Below, one piece after another: positions 52,953 through 62,665 of a stretch of 64,000 nucleotides of DNA. The translations under genes were made by a program, and so were the position numbers. This DNA comes from Butyrivibrio sp. AC2005. GTDB taxonomy: Bacteria > Bacillota > Clostridia > Lachnospirales > Lachnospiraceae. The notes beneath the pieces are model-generated. The model had not been told where the DNA came from. It ran no database searches and saw only the letters and a list, made by a program, of their open reading frames with translations. The first letter of the stretch is position 1. The number at the start of each line of letters is the position of its first letter. The stretch covers positions 310,001 to 374,000 of the forward strand of contig NZ_KE384137.1 in the NCBI RefSeq assembly GCF_000424145.1, written 5' to 3'.

Positions 52953-54491
52953 TCACTTGACAGTAACCTTACAGGTTGCTCTGTGTTTACCATCCTTTGT
53001 CATAACCGTAATCGTGCACTTTCCTCTGCGTTTAGCCTTAACAACACCATTCTTGGATATCTTAGCCACTTTTCCATTACTGCTCTTCCATACAAGCGAT
53101 GCATTTTGAGCATTATCAGGTGAAATTGTTACATCAAACTCGTATTTTTTCCCTTTTTTAAGCTTAAGCTTCTTTTTATTCAGCTTTATCTTCTCTACTT
53201 CAGCCTGTTTTTGTGTAACAGTGACATAGCAGGTAGCCTGGAATTTTGCATCAGGTGATGCAACAGTAACAGAGCAGGTTCCACCTGATACACCATGTAC
53301 ATTTCCCGATGAATCAACGGTTGCAACACCTGTATTGCTGCTGGTCCAGGTAAGTACGCTCTTAGCCCTGGCCGGATTTACATTTACTGTAAGAGTTTCG
53401 CTTGATCCGGCTTTAATTGTAAGGCTGTCCCTGTTAAGCGTTACAGATTTAATTGAGCCGACAGTCCCTACATCACCTGTATCATAGCTTGATGAGCTCA
53501 TGGGATAGGCATTATTGAAAGCACTTGTTGAATATTCTGCCCATCTGGTGTGATTGGTAAAATCAGCATCACTCTTCATAAAATATGTGTACTGACTTTT
53601 GGATTTGCCTGCATCCCAGGTGGAATCAACATTGTAATATAACCCGTTAACCTTTACTATATTCCAGCCGTGCTGCCCATTACTGGTATTACCTGCAACC
53701 ATTCTGCAGCCTACACCTGCATCATTAAGGAGTCTGTACATCAAAAGTGCATAACCCTGACATACGGCACTGTTATTTACTGCAGCTGAATAACAGGTGT
53801 ACTTCATGAGATTTGTACCATAATCGTACTTAACATTGTTGCAGACATATTCATATACAGAGAGGATCTTGTCATATTCTCCCTTCGATGAAAGTCCCAG
53901 ATTCGATGATATCTGGCTAACCTTCGAAGTAACTGACTGTTCCTGTTCTGCCGAAGTATAGAAGGTCATTGTATAGGAAAAAGTACCCAGCGTCTTTCCA
54001 TCCTCAACCTTATAAGCGACCTGCATACCTCTGGCACTGTAGCCCCATTTCAGATAATCACCTTCATCACCTTTTCCAGTATGTTCCAGCGCTTTAGTAA
54101 ATACATTATCAGCAATGGTTACCAATGAAGCGCCATTGTAGGAAGTACCATCAAATGAAAAATTAATTGCGATATTCTTGTTTCTGCTCTTTAATGCTGT
54201 TTGCAGTTGCGCAGCAGCTTCATCAGTAGTGGTTGCTTTGTTTTCTGCTTTTACAACCTGTTGCTCAGTTACCTTAAGCTCAGGTCCACGATATATATCT
54301 TCAGGTTTAATAACACCTGAATAAAGAGGATTAACGTCGTAAATTGCAGATGTAACAGGAAGATATTCATCCGTGTTATTGCTTGCAGCATTGGAAATCA
54401 GAGCTCCGGAACCGGAAAAGCTCAACAAAACAGTTGCGGTCATGGCAACAGCCAATAACCTTATTTTATCCCTCACAAAAAAATATTTCAT
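52953..54491 (-). CDS. Secreted transglutaminase-like protein with two Big_2 domains
   Basis: Signal peptide (MKYFFVRDK, hydrophobic core, cleavage near SNAAS at 33-37) without a lipobox. The transglutaminase-like core has the Cys-His-Asp triad C244 (SAVCQGYA), H274 (QHGWNIV) and D289 (NVDSTWD). Two bacterial Ig-like (Big_2) domains follow (about 350-430 and 435-512), each ending in the usual KATCKVTV-type strand, and a basic Lys-rich stretch that could bind the wall. Likely a surface peptidase or cross-linking enzyme; the substrate is unknown. The ribosome-binding GAGGG lies in the arm of an inverted repeat just upstream. Confidence 0.88.
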   Translation of the reverse strand: MKYFFVRDKIRLLAVAMTATVLLSFSGSGALISNAASNNTDEYLPVTSAIYDVNPLYSGVIKPEDIYRGPELKVTEQQVVKAENKATTTDEAAAQLQTALKSRNKNIAINFSFDGTSYNGASLVTIADNVFTKALEHTGKGDEGDYLKWGYSARGMQVAYKVEDGKTLGTFSYTMTFYTSAEQEQSVTSKVSQISSNLGLSSKGEYDKILSVYEYVCNNVKYDYGTNLMKYTCYSAAVNNSAVCQGYALLMYRLLNDAGVGCRMVAGNTSNGQHGWNIVKVNGLYYNVDSTWDAGKSKSQYTYFMKSDADFTNHTRWAEYSTSAFNNAYPMSSSSYDTGDVGTVGSIKSVTLNRDSLTIKAGSSETLTVNVNPARAKSVLTWTSSNTGVATVDSSGNVHGVSGGTCSVTVASPDAKFQATCYVTVTQKQAEVEKIKLNKKKLKLKKGKKYEFDVTISPDNAQNASLVWKSSNGKVAKISKNGVVKAKRRGKCTITVMTKDGKHRATCKVTVK

Positions 54492-54497
54492 AAAAAC

Positions 54498-54543
54498 ACC
54501 CTCAACAACGAAACTTTGTTTTGTTACTGAGGGTATTATAACA
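54498..54543 (-). promoter_or_regulatory. Extended -10 promoter with adjacent inverted repeat
   Basis: TGTTATAAT (54535-54543) abuts a 7-bp inverted repeat ACCCTCA/TGAGGGT (54528-54534 with 54498-54504) whose 3' arm contains the Shine-Dalgarno of the transglutaminase gene. The arm nearest the promoter lies at the predicted start, so it may be an operator or a ribosome-site hairpin. Confidence 0.55.
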
Positions 54544-54635
54544 TATTTTAATAGGCAAACTTTTTTAGAAAAGATAACGATTATATTAAAAATTAGTAAA
54601 CTTCCGTTTTTTAGAAATTCTTAGCAGGCTATATT

Positions 54636-56285
54636 TTATTGCTGCAGAGCTTCAACTATAGTCGGAAGGAGCTGCTTCTTTCTTGATACAACGCCCTTAA
54701 GAAGTGCGATGTTATCACTTCCTGCAGAAACATGGAATCCCGCATCTATAATGTTTTCTGCTTTATTGCCCTCAAAAGCTACTATTGAGGATTCGGTAAG
54801 AATATTGGTCATCATAAAGAAAATCATATCCAGTCCGTCACTGGTCATTATCTCATCAAGCTCAGGAAGCACCTTTTCCTTAATCTCTGCAAGCTCCTCA
54901 GCACTCATGGAGTTCACCTGACCGATACCGATAGTCTTATCTTCAACTGTGAATTTCTTGAAATCCTGATGGACGATCTGCTTAGGAGTTTTGCTGCCCA
55001 TGTTTGATCCTGCACGGAACATCTCTCTTGCAAAATCCTCTACATTGATTTCAGCAATCTCAGCCAGTTCCTGCCCTGCCTTTCTGTCTATATCTGTGCA
55101 GGTAGGAGATCTGTACATAAGTGTGTCAGAAATAATCGCTGACAGCATAAGGGATGCTGTTGTCTTATCAACCTCTATACCCGCTTCCTTGTACATTGAA
55201 TAGATTATAGTACAGGAGGAACCAAGCGGCTGGTTTCTGAAAAATACCGGGTTGGCAGTTTCTATTGATGAACCAAGCCTATGATGATCAATAATTTCAA
55301 GAATTTCAGCATTATCGGCACCATCAACGGTCTGACTCTTTTCATTATGATCCACAAGTATAAGCTTCTTTTTCATCGCACCCAGTAAGTTACGACGTGA
55401 AATCATACCCACATAATTATCTTCTTCGTCAAGCACAGGGAAATATCTATGTCTTACCTGAGCCATGGTCTGCTGAATGTCCTCTATGAAGTCCTCTGTA
55501 TGGAATGTGATCAGTTTATCTCTCTTCATTATAGAGCCGACAGGTGCACTCTCATTTATAAGTCTTGCAACAGTAAAAGTATCATAAGGCGTAGTGATAA
55601 TTCTGCAGCCTCGCTCTTCGGCAAGCTTCTGAATTGTATTGGTGACCTTAGCTTCTATGCATACAACAATACAAGCTGCCTTGTTTTCAATTGCAACAAG
55701 CTGTGTCTCGTATCTGTTTCCGCAGATTACAATATCCCCGGGTTCAATAATTTCCTCCATTATCTCAGGAGATGCAGTCGCAATAAGAACTTTTCCTGAT
55801 GTAATCTGCTCAGCCATATCGCCAACAAGCATCTGACCATCCAGAGTATCTACGATGTTCCCGTAATAGGTCTTCGTTTCTGAAAGAATAGTTGCATCAT
55901 GAACATCCATACAGGTCTCCATAATATCATTGGTTGTAATAAGACCTGTAAGTTTGCCGTTCTCTGTGACACAGAGAGTTACTACATTCTCATCCTTCAT
56001 TCTCTCCCATGCACGTTTAAGTGAGATATGATCATCATCTGCTTGAAGATCCCTTATCTCCATATCACAGACCTGAGTTCTCACATCCTTGGTATATTTT
56101 GGATAAGGAATTCCAAATCTGTTTAATACAAACTGTGTTTCTTCATTTATATGTCCGCAGCGTCTTGGCTCGCAAACTTCCTCACCTGCTATCCTGTTCT
56201 TAAGGTTAGCATAGCAGATAGCTGCGCAGATTGAATCTGTGTCGGGATTCTTGTGTCCTATAACATAAATCGGTCTTTTCTTCAT
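54636..56285 (-). CDS. Manganese-dependent inorganic pyrophosphatase with CBS and DRTGG domains
   Basis: Family II (DHH-type) pyrophosphatase. The metal-binding HKNPDTDS is at residues 11-18 and a later DHHRLGS (about 335-341) supplies further ligands. A long insertion (about 70-310) contains two CBS motifs flanking a DRTGG-like domain, the arrangement of nucleotide-regulated CBS-PPases, which are inhibited by AMP/ADP and activated by diadenosine polyphosphates. Length 549 agrees. AGGAGAGG precedes the ATG. It is separated by 104 bp from ttcA. Confidence 0.92.
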   Translation of the reverse strand: MKKRPIYVIGHKNPDTDSICAAICYANLKNRIAGEEVCEPRRCGHINEETQFVLNRFGIPYPKYTKDVRTQVCDMEIRDLQADDDHISLKRAWERMKDENVVTLCVTENGKLTGLITTNDIMETCMDVHDATILSETKTYYGNIVDTLDGQMLVGDMAEQITSGKVLIATASPEIMEEIIEPGDIVICGNRYETQLVAIENKAACIVVCIEAKVTNTIQKLAEERGCRIITTPYDTFTVARLINESAPVGSIMKRDKLITFHTEDFIEDIQQTMAQVRHRYFPVLDEEDNYVGMISRRNLLGAMKKKLILVDHNEKSQTVDGADNAEILEIIDHHRLGSSIETANPVFFRNQPLGSSCTIIYSMYKEAGIEVDKTTASLMLSAIISDTLMYRSPTCTDIDRKAGQELAEIAEINVEDFAREMFRAGSNMGSKTPKQIVHQDFKKFTVEDKTIGIGQVNSMSAEELAEIKEKVLPELDEIMTSDGLDMIFFMMTNILTESSIVAFEGNKAENIIDAGFHVSAGSDNIALLKGVVSRKKQLLPTIVEALQQ

Positions 56286-56389
56286 GAACCTCTCCTGGTT
56301 ACTTAATATATTTGTGATGTTAATTGTACTTTATTTTTATATTTTGCGAAAGTAATAATATTTTAACGCATTTTCGAAATAAGAATCCA

Positions 56390-57235
56390 TTAATAATCTT
56401 CAAGGAAGCTATGGCGTTTGCCATCCTTATCCTTATAGCATACTACTGTTGCAAGAGATACGTTTTCGGGGCTTCTGAAAATATTGGACTCAACATAAGG
56501 ATTAGTTTTTCTAAGTTCTCTTATAAGAGCTTTAACCTCAGCACGTTTACTTGTTAATGAAGGTTGCTCCTCCATAGCGAGCGTCTCAGTCAGTCTGCAG
56601 GCGCAGGCTATGAATTTAAGTCCTTCGTAGTCTCTCCACTTTATTATGTCCTCTTCACGAATGAGATACATAGGGCGTATAAGCTCCATACCCGGAAAGT
56701 TTGTACTATGGAGCTTAGGCATCATAGTCTGCATCTGTGCTCCATATAGCATTCCCATAAGAATCGTCTCTATAACGTCATCAAAGTGATGTCCCAAGGC
56801 AATCTTGTTACAGCCAAGCTCCTGAGCCTTGGAATATAGAGAGCCTCGTCTCATTCTGGCACAGGGGTAACAGGGCGAGCCTTCTATAGTATCAGTTATA
56901 TTAAAAATCTGAGATTCGAAGGTTATTATGGGAACACCAAGTATCTCCGCATTATGAAGGATGTTCTGATAATTTTCGTCATTATAGCCCGGATTCATAA
57001 CAAGGAACTTTACTTTGAAATTATGCTTTCCATGTCTTGCAAGCTCCTGAAAAAGCTTTGCCATAAGCATGGAATCCTTGCCGCCTGAAATGCAGACTGC
57101 GATCACATCACCATCAAGTATAAGCTGATACTCGTTTATTGCCTTGGTGAATTTGCACCATATTTCTTTTCTGAATTTTTTAATTAAGTCATGTTCGACC
57201 TTCTGCTGGAAGGTTTGTGGTTCTTTCTTACTCAT
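56390..57235 (-). CDS. ttcA: tRNA 2-thiocytidine synthetase TtcA-like
   Basis: Iron-sulfur tRNA thiolation enzyme (position 32 cytidine). The PP-loop SGGKDS is at 50-55. Cluster-type cysteines are C122 and C125 (PCYPC) and C213 (ACAC), matching TtcA. HHFDDVIET is the second PP-loop-enzyme motif. 281 residues. Its ribosome-binding GAGG overlaps the end of the ABC exporter gene, so it is the last gene of that operon. Confidence 0.88.
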   Translation of the reverse strand: MSKKEPQTFQQKVEHDLIKKFRKEIWCKFTKAINEYQLILDGDVIAVCISGGKDSMLMAKLFQELARHGKHNFKVKFLVMNPGYNDENYQNILHNAEILGVPIITFESQIFNITDTIEGSPCYPCARMRRGSLYSKAQELGCNKIALGHHFDDVIETILMGMLYGAQMQTMMPKLHSTNFPGMELIRPMYLIREEDIIKWRDYEGLKFIACACRLTETLAMEEQPSLTSKRAEVKALIRELRKTNPYVESNIFRSPENVSLATVVCYKDKDGKRHSFLEDY

Positions 57236-57244
57236 AATACCTCA

Positions 57245-58972
57245 TTAGTGTTCAAACTGGCTCTTGTAGAGCTTACTGTAAAATCCGCCATCAGCAAGAA
57301 GCGACTCGTGGTTACCCTGTTCTATTATATGGCCATCCTTCATAACAAGGATTCTGTCAGCCTCTTTTATAGTTGATAATCTGTGGGCAACAATGAAGCT
57401 TGTTCGTCCTGCCATCAGCTTCTGGAAGGCTCTCTGGATTCTCATCTCGGTTCTGGTGTCAATGGAGCTTGTCGCTTCATCAAGTATCAGCATAGGCGGA
57501 ATGTTAAGCATGATTCTCGTAATGCAAAGAAGCTGCTTTTGTCCCTGTGAAAGCATTCCTCCATCCTCACCGATTACAGTATCATAGCCATTTGGAAGCT
57601 TTTTGATAAAGCTGTGAGCGTGTGTTTTCTTTGCTGCCTCTATAATCTGTTCGTCGGTAAAGTCCGCTCTTCCTAGAGTAATATTATCCTTTACGGTTCC
57701 GGTTCGGAGCCATGTTTCCTGAAGAACCATTCCGTAGTTGGATCGCAGTTCTCCTCTTCTCAGCTTTCTTATATCATTTCCTTCAACACTGATGCTTCCT
57801 TTATCCACATCATAAAAACGCATAAGGAGATTTATTATTGTGGTCTTGCCGCTTCCGGTAGGACCGACAATGGCAACTCTCTGCCCTTCCTTAACTGAAA
57901 GAGTTAAGTCCTTAATAAGCTCTCTTTCCTTATCATATGAGAATTCCACATTCTCAAGTTCAATATTCCCCTTAACGATTCCCATATCAGGAGCATCCGA
58001 TACATCAGGAGTCTCAGGCTCTTCGTCAATAAAATCAAATACTCTTCTCGCACAAGCAAGAGCATTCTGAAGTTCCGTTACCACGCCTGATATTTCATTG
58101 AAGGGCTTTGTGTACTGAGTAGCATAGCTTAGGAAAATTGTAAGTTCACCAACACTCATTTTGCCGCTTATGCATACGAACGCTCCAAAGAGAGCCACAA
58201 AAGCGTAAACGGTATTATTTACAACTCTTGTGCTTGGATTTGTAAGTGATGAGAAAAATGAAGCCTTAAGACTTGTCTTTGCAAGATTTTCATTTATTTC
58301 ATCAAACACAATCTGGTTTTCATCCTCATGCCCAAAAGCCTTAACCACCTTAAGATTGCCAATCATTTCATCTATAAGAGCTGTCTGATCGGCTCTAGCA
58401 ACTGACTGATCCTTAAAAAGTGAGTAAGATCTTGAAGCAATAAATCTTGCCACAAACAATGATACAGGCGTTAGTATAACAACCAGAGCTGCTATCTGCC
58501 ACTGCAGGTAGAACATAAATGCAAGTGTCCCCAGAATAGTAACTATGCCTGTAAAAAGCTGAGTAAATCCCATAAGCAATCCGTCAGCAAACTGATCCAC
58601 ATCAGCAATTATCTTACTTACAACCTCTCCCTGCGGATGAGAATCCAGATACTCAAAGGGTAAAATCTTAAGCTTATCAAAAGCATCATTCCTGACATCA
58701 CGCACAACACCAAATGTAATCCTGTTGTTAACTCCGTACATAAACCACTGGCAAAGTGCTGAAATCAAAACAACAAGCCCCATCCTGATAAGCAGTGCCT
58801 TGACCTTAACAAAATCAACATCACCTTCACCAATTATGCAGTCAATAACATTACCTGCAATTATAGGTGCATACAGTGCAAGCAGTGCTGAAACAACCGC
58901 AAAAGTAATTGAAAAGAAAATCAATATTCTGTAGGTGGAAGCATATTTAAATACTCTCTTTAATTCACGCAT
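57245..58972 (-). CDS. ABC exporter half-transporter, canonical nucleotide site
   Basis: Type IV (multidrug/lipid) ABC exporter subunit with six N-terminal helices and a C-terminal ATPase. Walker A GPTGSGKTT, signature LSQGQKQ (Gln replaces the second Gly), Walker B LILDEATSS with catalytic Glu, and switch His in VAHRLST are visible. ATG at 58970-58972 follows an ideal AAAGGAGG. It overlaps the partner gene upstream by 8 bp and pairs with it as a heterodimer of the BmrCD/TM287-288 type. Substrate unknown. Confidence 0.92.
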   Translation of the reverse strand: MRELKRVFKYASTYRILIFFSITFAVVSALLALYAPIIAGNVIDCIIGEGDVDFVKVKALLIRMGLVVLISALCQWFMYGVNNRITFGVVRDVRNDAFDKLKILPFEYLDSHPQGEVVSKIIADVDQFADGLLMGFTQLFTGIVTILGTLAFMFYLQWQIAALVVILTPVSLFVARFIASRSYSLFKDQSVARADQTALIDEMIGNLKVVKAFGHEDENQIVFDEINENLAKTSLKASFFSSLTNPSTRVVNNTVYAFVALFGAFVCISGKMSVGELTIFLSYATQYTKPFNEISGVVTELQNALACARRVFDFIDEEPETPDVSDAPDMGIVKGNIELENVEFSYDKERELIKDLTLSVKEGQRVAIVGPTGSGKTTIINLLMRFYDVDKGSISVEGNDIRKLRRGELRSNYGMVLQETWLRTGTVKDNITLGRADFTDEQIIEAAKKTHAHSFIKKLPNGYDTVIGEDGGMLSQGQKQLLCITRIMLNIPPMLILDEATSSIDTRTEMRIQRAFQKLMAGRTSFIVAHRLSTIKEADRILVMKDGHIIEQGNHESLLADGGFYSKLYKSQFEH

Positions 58973-60704
58973 TTGCAGCCTCCTTTCCGAACTGAGACTC
59001 ATATATTTCTCTATAGGTCTCGCTCTTTACAAGGAGCTCTTCATGCGTACCTATTCCGTCAACCTTGCCATCATCGAGAACAATTATCTTATCACAGAAT
59101 CTGACCGAAGCTGCTCTCTGAGACACAATGAAGGTTACCGGTTTATATGCCAGCTCGGAAATAGCCTTTCTCAAATTCTTATCAGTCATATTATCAAGCG
59201 CGGAGGAACTGTCATCAAGAATGAGAACTTCCGGCCTTCTGACCAGTGCTCTGGCAATAGTAAGTCTCTGCTTTTGTCCTCCGGAGAAATTTCTTCCGCC
59301 CTGAGTAATCTCGGCAGAAAGTTCGCCCTTCTTTTCCTTAACAACCTCTGTAGCCTGCGCAGTTTTTACAGCTTCCCAAATTTCCTCATCCGAAGCTTTA
59401 TCATTTCCCCATTTTAAGTTATCACGGATAGTTCCTTTGAAAAGAACTGCCTTCTGAGGTACTACGCCTATGACTTCTCTCAGGGATTCAGTGGTATACT
59501 CAGCAACATCATGCCCCTTGTACTTAACGCTTCCTCCGGTTGCATTATAAAATCTGGGAATCAGGTTGATCAGTGTAGTCTTTCCTGCGCCTGTACCGCC
59601 TATTATTCCAACAGACTCTCCTTTCCTGACGTCAAAGGATACACCCTCAAGAGAGTCTTCACTGTCACCTGCATAGCGCATGCATACATTTTCAAAACTG
59701 ACAACAGGTGCATTAGCACTAATATCGGCTTTTCTGGCATCAAGACTTCCTTCAGACATTGATCCCTTTTCCTCAAGCATCGTCTGAATTCTGTTACCAC
59801 AGGCAAATGAACGTGTGATATTTATTATAAGATTTGCGAGCTTAACAAGCTCCACAAGAATCTGAGACATGTAATTGTATAAAGCAACTACAGCTCCGGT
59901 TGTGAGAACTCCTGTATAAACCTTATCCGCTCCGGTTTTTAATAAAATAATAATTGCGAGATTTAAAACCACATAGGTTATGGGATTCATAAGAGCAGAT
60001 ATTCTGCCTACATATTCCTGAAGCTTTGTAAGAGTTTCATTTTTCTCCTTAAAATTTACGGCTTCCGAATTTTCAAGTCCAAAGGCTCTTATCACCCTGA
60101 CACCTGAAAGATTCTCCCTTGTAAGCCCGAGTACTCCGTCAAGAAGCTCCTGAATATGCTTATATCTTGGGATTCCCCACAACATAATTCCAAAAACAAC
60201 AACAGACAAAACCACAATGGTTACAAGAAAAATAAGCGCCTGATGAAAATCTATGGTAAAAGCCATTACCATAGCACCAAACACAACAAAAGGAGATCTA
60301 AGGAGCAGTCTTAATGTAAGATTGACGCCCTGCTGTACCTGGTTTATATCACTTGTCATTCTGGTTATAAGTGTCGTGGTACCCATGGTATCAATCTGCT
60401 CATATGACAGACTCTGTATATTCTTAAAAAGGTCTCTTTTAACAGAAGCTGCAAAATAGGAAGCTGCCTTAGCTGCAAAATACTGAGCAGTCACAGCGCA
60501 GGCATAGCCAACAACGGCAAGGAGAATAAGCACCAGACTCATTCTGATAACATAGGGCTTATCACTTCCGCCGATTCCCTTGTCAATTATTGCAGCAACA
60601 ACAAGAGGCACTATAAGTTCAAAGGATGCCTCCAACAATTTGAAAAGCGGCCCCAGGACCGCTTCCAATGAATACTTCTTCAAATATTTCAGTAGCTTAA
60701 TCAT
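58965..60704 (-). CDS. ABC exporter half-transporter, degenerate nucleotide site
   Basis: Partner of the following ABC gene. Six helices precede the ATPase domain with Walker A GGTGAGKTT, signature FSGGQKQ and Walker B VLILDDSSSALD, in which Asp replaces the catalytic Glu; the switch region reads VSQRAAS instead of having His. This is the asymmetric pattern of heterodimeric exporters with one degenerate site. It overlaps rsmF by 4 bp, implying coupled translation. Confidence 0.92.
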   Translation of the reverse strand: MIKLLKYLKKYSLEAVLGPLFKLLEASFELIVPLVVAAIIDKGIGGSDKPYVIRMSLVLILLAVVGYACAVTAQYFAAKAASYFAASVKRDLFKNIQSLSYEQIDTMGTTTLITRMTSDINQVQQGVNLTLRLLLRSPFVVFGAMVMAFTIDFHQALIFLVTIVVLSVVVFGIMLWGIPRYKHIQELLDGVLGLTRENLSGVRVIRAFGLENSEAVNFKEKNETLTKLQEYVGRISALMNPITYVVLNLAIIILLKTGADKVYTGVLTTGAVVALYNYMSQILVELVKLANLIINITRSFACGNRIQTMLEEKGSMSEGSLDARKADISANAPVVSFENVCMRYAGDSEDSLEGVSFDVRKGESVGIIGGTGAGKTTLINLIPRFYNATGGSVKYKGHDVAEYTTESLREVIGVVPQKAVLFKGTIRDNLKWGNDKASDEEIWEAVKTAQATEVVKEKKGELSAEITQGGRNFSGGQKQRLTIARALVRRPEVLILDDSSSALDNMTDKNLRKAISELAYKPVTFIVSQRAASVRFCDKIIVLDDGKVDGIGTHEELLVKSETYREIYESQFGKEAANA

Positions 60705-62221
60705 GTATAAATTCTAAGTCCTTTCGGATAATGATTTTTTAAAATCCCTCCGGCATACTTAGCCCATCCAAGGCTAAAACCATCTATGGTAATGAGGTAC
60801 CAGCCCTTTTCAAGACCGGGTACCCGCGAGCTCATACCGCCAATAAAAGACATTGCTTCTGAAACAGAACCTGCTTCATGGCAATGCTTAACATTCTCTT
60901 TAGATAATGCAAGTGCTAAAGAATGAGATGGTTCAAATCTTCCATTCTTCATTGTTCCAAGGTGGAGCCCCGGTCTCATAACTGTTATGCCGCCAATGCC
61001 GGGCATACCTTCAGGCGCGAGATATAGCTGATCTCCAAACATAAAGGGAACACCTTTAAGTTCTCCCACAAGTCTGCAGGATGCCTTTTTTCTTTTTCCA
61101 TTCTCATCTGGAACAATGCAAATATCTGATAAAAATTCATCTGCAAATTCAGAAAAAGGTTTTATATCATCTACGTTAACCGTACGAACTTTTCCGTTGA
61201 TACCATATAGATCTGCGTTAAGACTAATATCGCCTTCTTTTTCAAATATGGCAAAGAAATGACCTTCACCCTTTATTCTATGTGGCCAAAGCCTTCCTGA
61301 ACAAATCTTTATCTCTTCTTGTGTTTCTTCGGATAGAGTATCTATAACCGCCCTCGTTTCGAGAAGGTTTTCTCCTGTATCCAGTATTCTCTGAAGATTG
61401 GTGATATCACCGCTCACCATTCCTTCGAAAAGCTCTGCCTTAACAGGCTTCATCCCCCAGGATAAAAGCATAGCCGCCTGATATTCATCCTCTTCCGGTG
61501 CAAAGGTACAGGTTGAATAAACAAGTCTCCCTCCGGGAGCAAGCATCTTAACTGCTTGTTTTAATATATCTGTCTGTCTCCTTGAGCAAAGTCTGACATT
61601 TTCAGGGCTCCAGTTATCTATAGCCTCATCATTTTTTCTGAACATTCCTTCGCCCGAGCAAGGTGCATCTACAAGAATCTTATCAAAGTATCCCTCAAAC
61701 ACTTCGGATAATCCGGAAGGTTCCATATTGGTAACAAGAGCGTTCCGTATACCACATCTCTCAATATTAAGAGATAATATCTGAGCCCTTTTCTTATCAA
61801 TCTCATTTGAAACCAGAATACCCTCGTTGTTCATTTTGGAAGCAATCTGAGTACTCTTTCCTCCGGGTGCTGCACAAAGATCAAGTATTTTCTCACCCGG
61901 TTTTGGGTCAAGATAATATACAGGAGACATTGCGCTTGGCTCCTGGATATAATAAGCACCTGCTTCATGTAACGGATGCTTTCCCGGAGCACCGCCTGCA
62001 TATATAATGCCATTTTGTTCCCAATTTATTTCGGAGGAAAAATCCGTTCCATCTTCTGATAAGGCAGTCTTTATCTTTTCAATACGCTCAGAAGTATTTG
62101 CCTTTAGCAAATTTACTCTCAAAGCTGTAATCTTTTCAGTAGAAAGAGAAGTCATGAAAGCATCAAACTCTTCTCCAAGTATTGCCTTAATTCTATTTTC
62201 AAATGACTTATCAAAACTCAT
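60701..62221 (-). CDS. rsmF: RsmF-like rRNA cytosine-C5 methyltransferase
   Basis: SAM-dependent m5C RNA methyltransferase of the NOL1/NOP2/sun family. CAAPGGKSTQIA is the SAM-binding loop, DAPCSGEGMFRK carries one conserved Cys and VYSTCTFAPEED the other. The C-terminal about 200 residues, with VMRPGLHLGTMKNGRFEPS, match the RsmF PUA-like extension. Length 506 is right for Firmicute RsmF/YebU proteins. It overlaps the DtxR-type gene by 11 bp upstream and the ABC gene by 4 bp downstream. Confidence 0.9.
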   Translation of the reverse strand: MSFDKSFENRIKAILGEEFDAFMTSLSTEKITALRVNLLKANTSERIEKIKTALSEDGTDFSSEINWEQNGIIYAGGAPGKHPLHEAGAYYIQEPSAMSPVYYLDPKPGEKILDLCAAPGGKSTQIASKMNNEGILVSNEIDKKRAQILSLNIERCGIRNALVTNMEPSGLSEVFEGYFDKILVDAPCSGEGMFRKNDEAIDNWSPENVRLCSRRQTDILKQAVKMLAPGGRLVYSTCTFAPEEDEYQAAMLLSWGMKPVKAELFEGMVSGDITNLQRILDTGENLLETRAVIDTLSEETQEEIKICSGRLWPHRIKGEGHFFAIFEKEGDISLNADLYGINGKVRTVNVDDIKPFSEFADEFLSDICIVPDENGKRKKASCRLVGELKGVPFMFGDQLYLAPEGMPGIGGITVMRPGLHLGTMKNGRFEPSHSLALALSKENVKHCHEAGSVSEAMSFIGGMSSRVPGLEKGWYLITIDGFSLGWAKYAGGILKNHYPKGLRIYT

Positions 62222-62585
62222 CTTTATGCTCTTTTAAATACTTTTTAATTCCTTTGAAGGTCTCGGAACTGATTATATGCTCAATTCTGCAGGCATCATT
62301 TTCAGCCGTTTCTTCACTTACACCGGCAGTAATCATAAGAAACTTAGTAAGATTCTTATGCCTGTCATACACGCTCTTTGCCTTCTTCACCCCTTCTTCA
62401 GTCAGTTCAAGACTTCCATCTGAAGCAACATTAAGATAGCCGTCATCCTTAAGTATTCCAACAGCCCTTGATACACTGGGTCTTGAAAATCCGAGTTCAT
62501 TAGCAACATCTATAGATCTGACATAACCTTTTTTCTTCTTTAAGAGGTATATGGTTTCAATATAATCTTCACCTGATTCCTGCAT
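62211..62585 (-). CDS. DtxR/MntR-family metal-dependent regulator
   Basis: Metal-responsive DNA-binding repressor. Winged-helix region GYVRSIDVANELGFSRPSVSRAVGIL (shown in part) is at about 18-44 and ESGEDYIETIYLL opens the protein as in MntR/DtxR. The dimerisation segment with metal ligands follows (CRIEHIISSETF, with C98 and E101 likely). The FeoA-like third domain is absent, as in MntR. Unusually, it starts an operon with rRNA/tRNA modification enzymes and an ABC exporter. AAGGAGG is well placed. Confidence 0.88.
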   Translation of the reverse strand: MQESGEDYIETIYLLKKKKGYVRSIDVANELGFSRPSVSRAVGILKDDGYLNVASDGSLELTEEGVKKAKSVYDRHKNLTKFLMITAGVSEETAENDACRIEHIISSETFKGIKKYLKEHKDEF

Positions 62586-62636
62586 AACTCCTCCTTACTA
62601 ATTCATACAACTAGTTATTTCCTACTTAATTGATTA

Positions 62637-62665
62637 TATATATTCTTTGCATAGAGGTCTATCAA
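62637..62665 (-). promoter_or_regulatory. Predicted promoter of the DtxR-rsmF-ABC-ttcA operon
   Basis: TTGATA, 17-bp spacer, TATATA; leader of about 45 nt. No recognised MntR or DtxR operator was seen. Confidence 0.5.
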
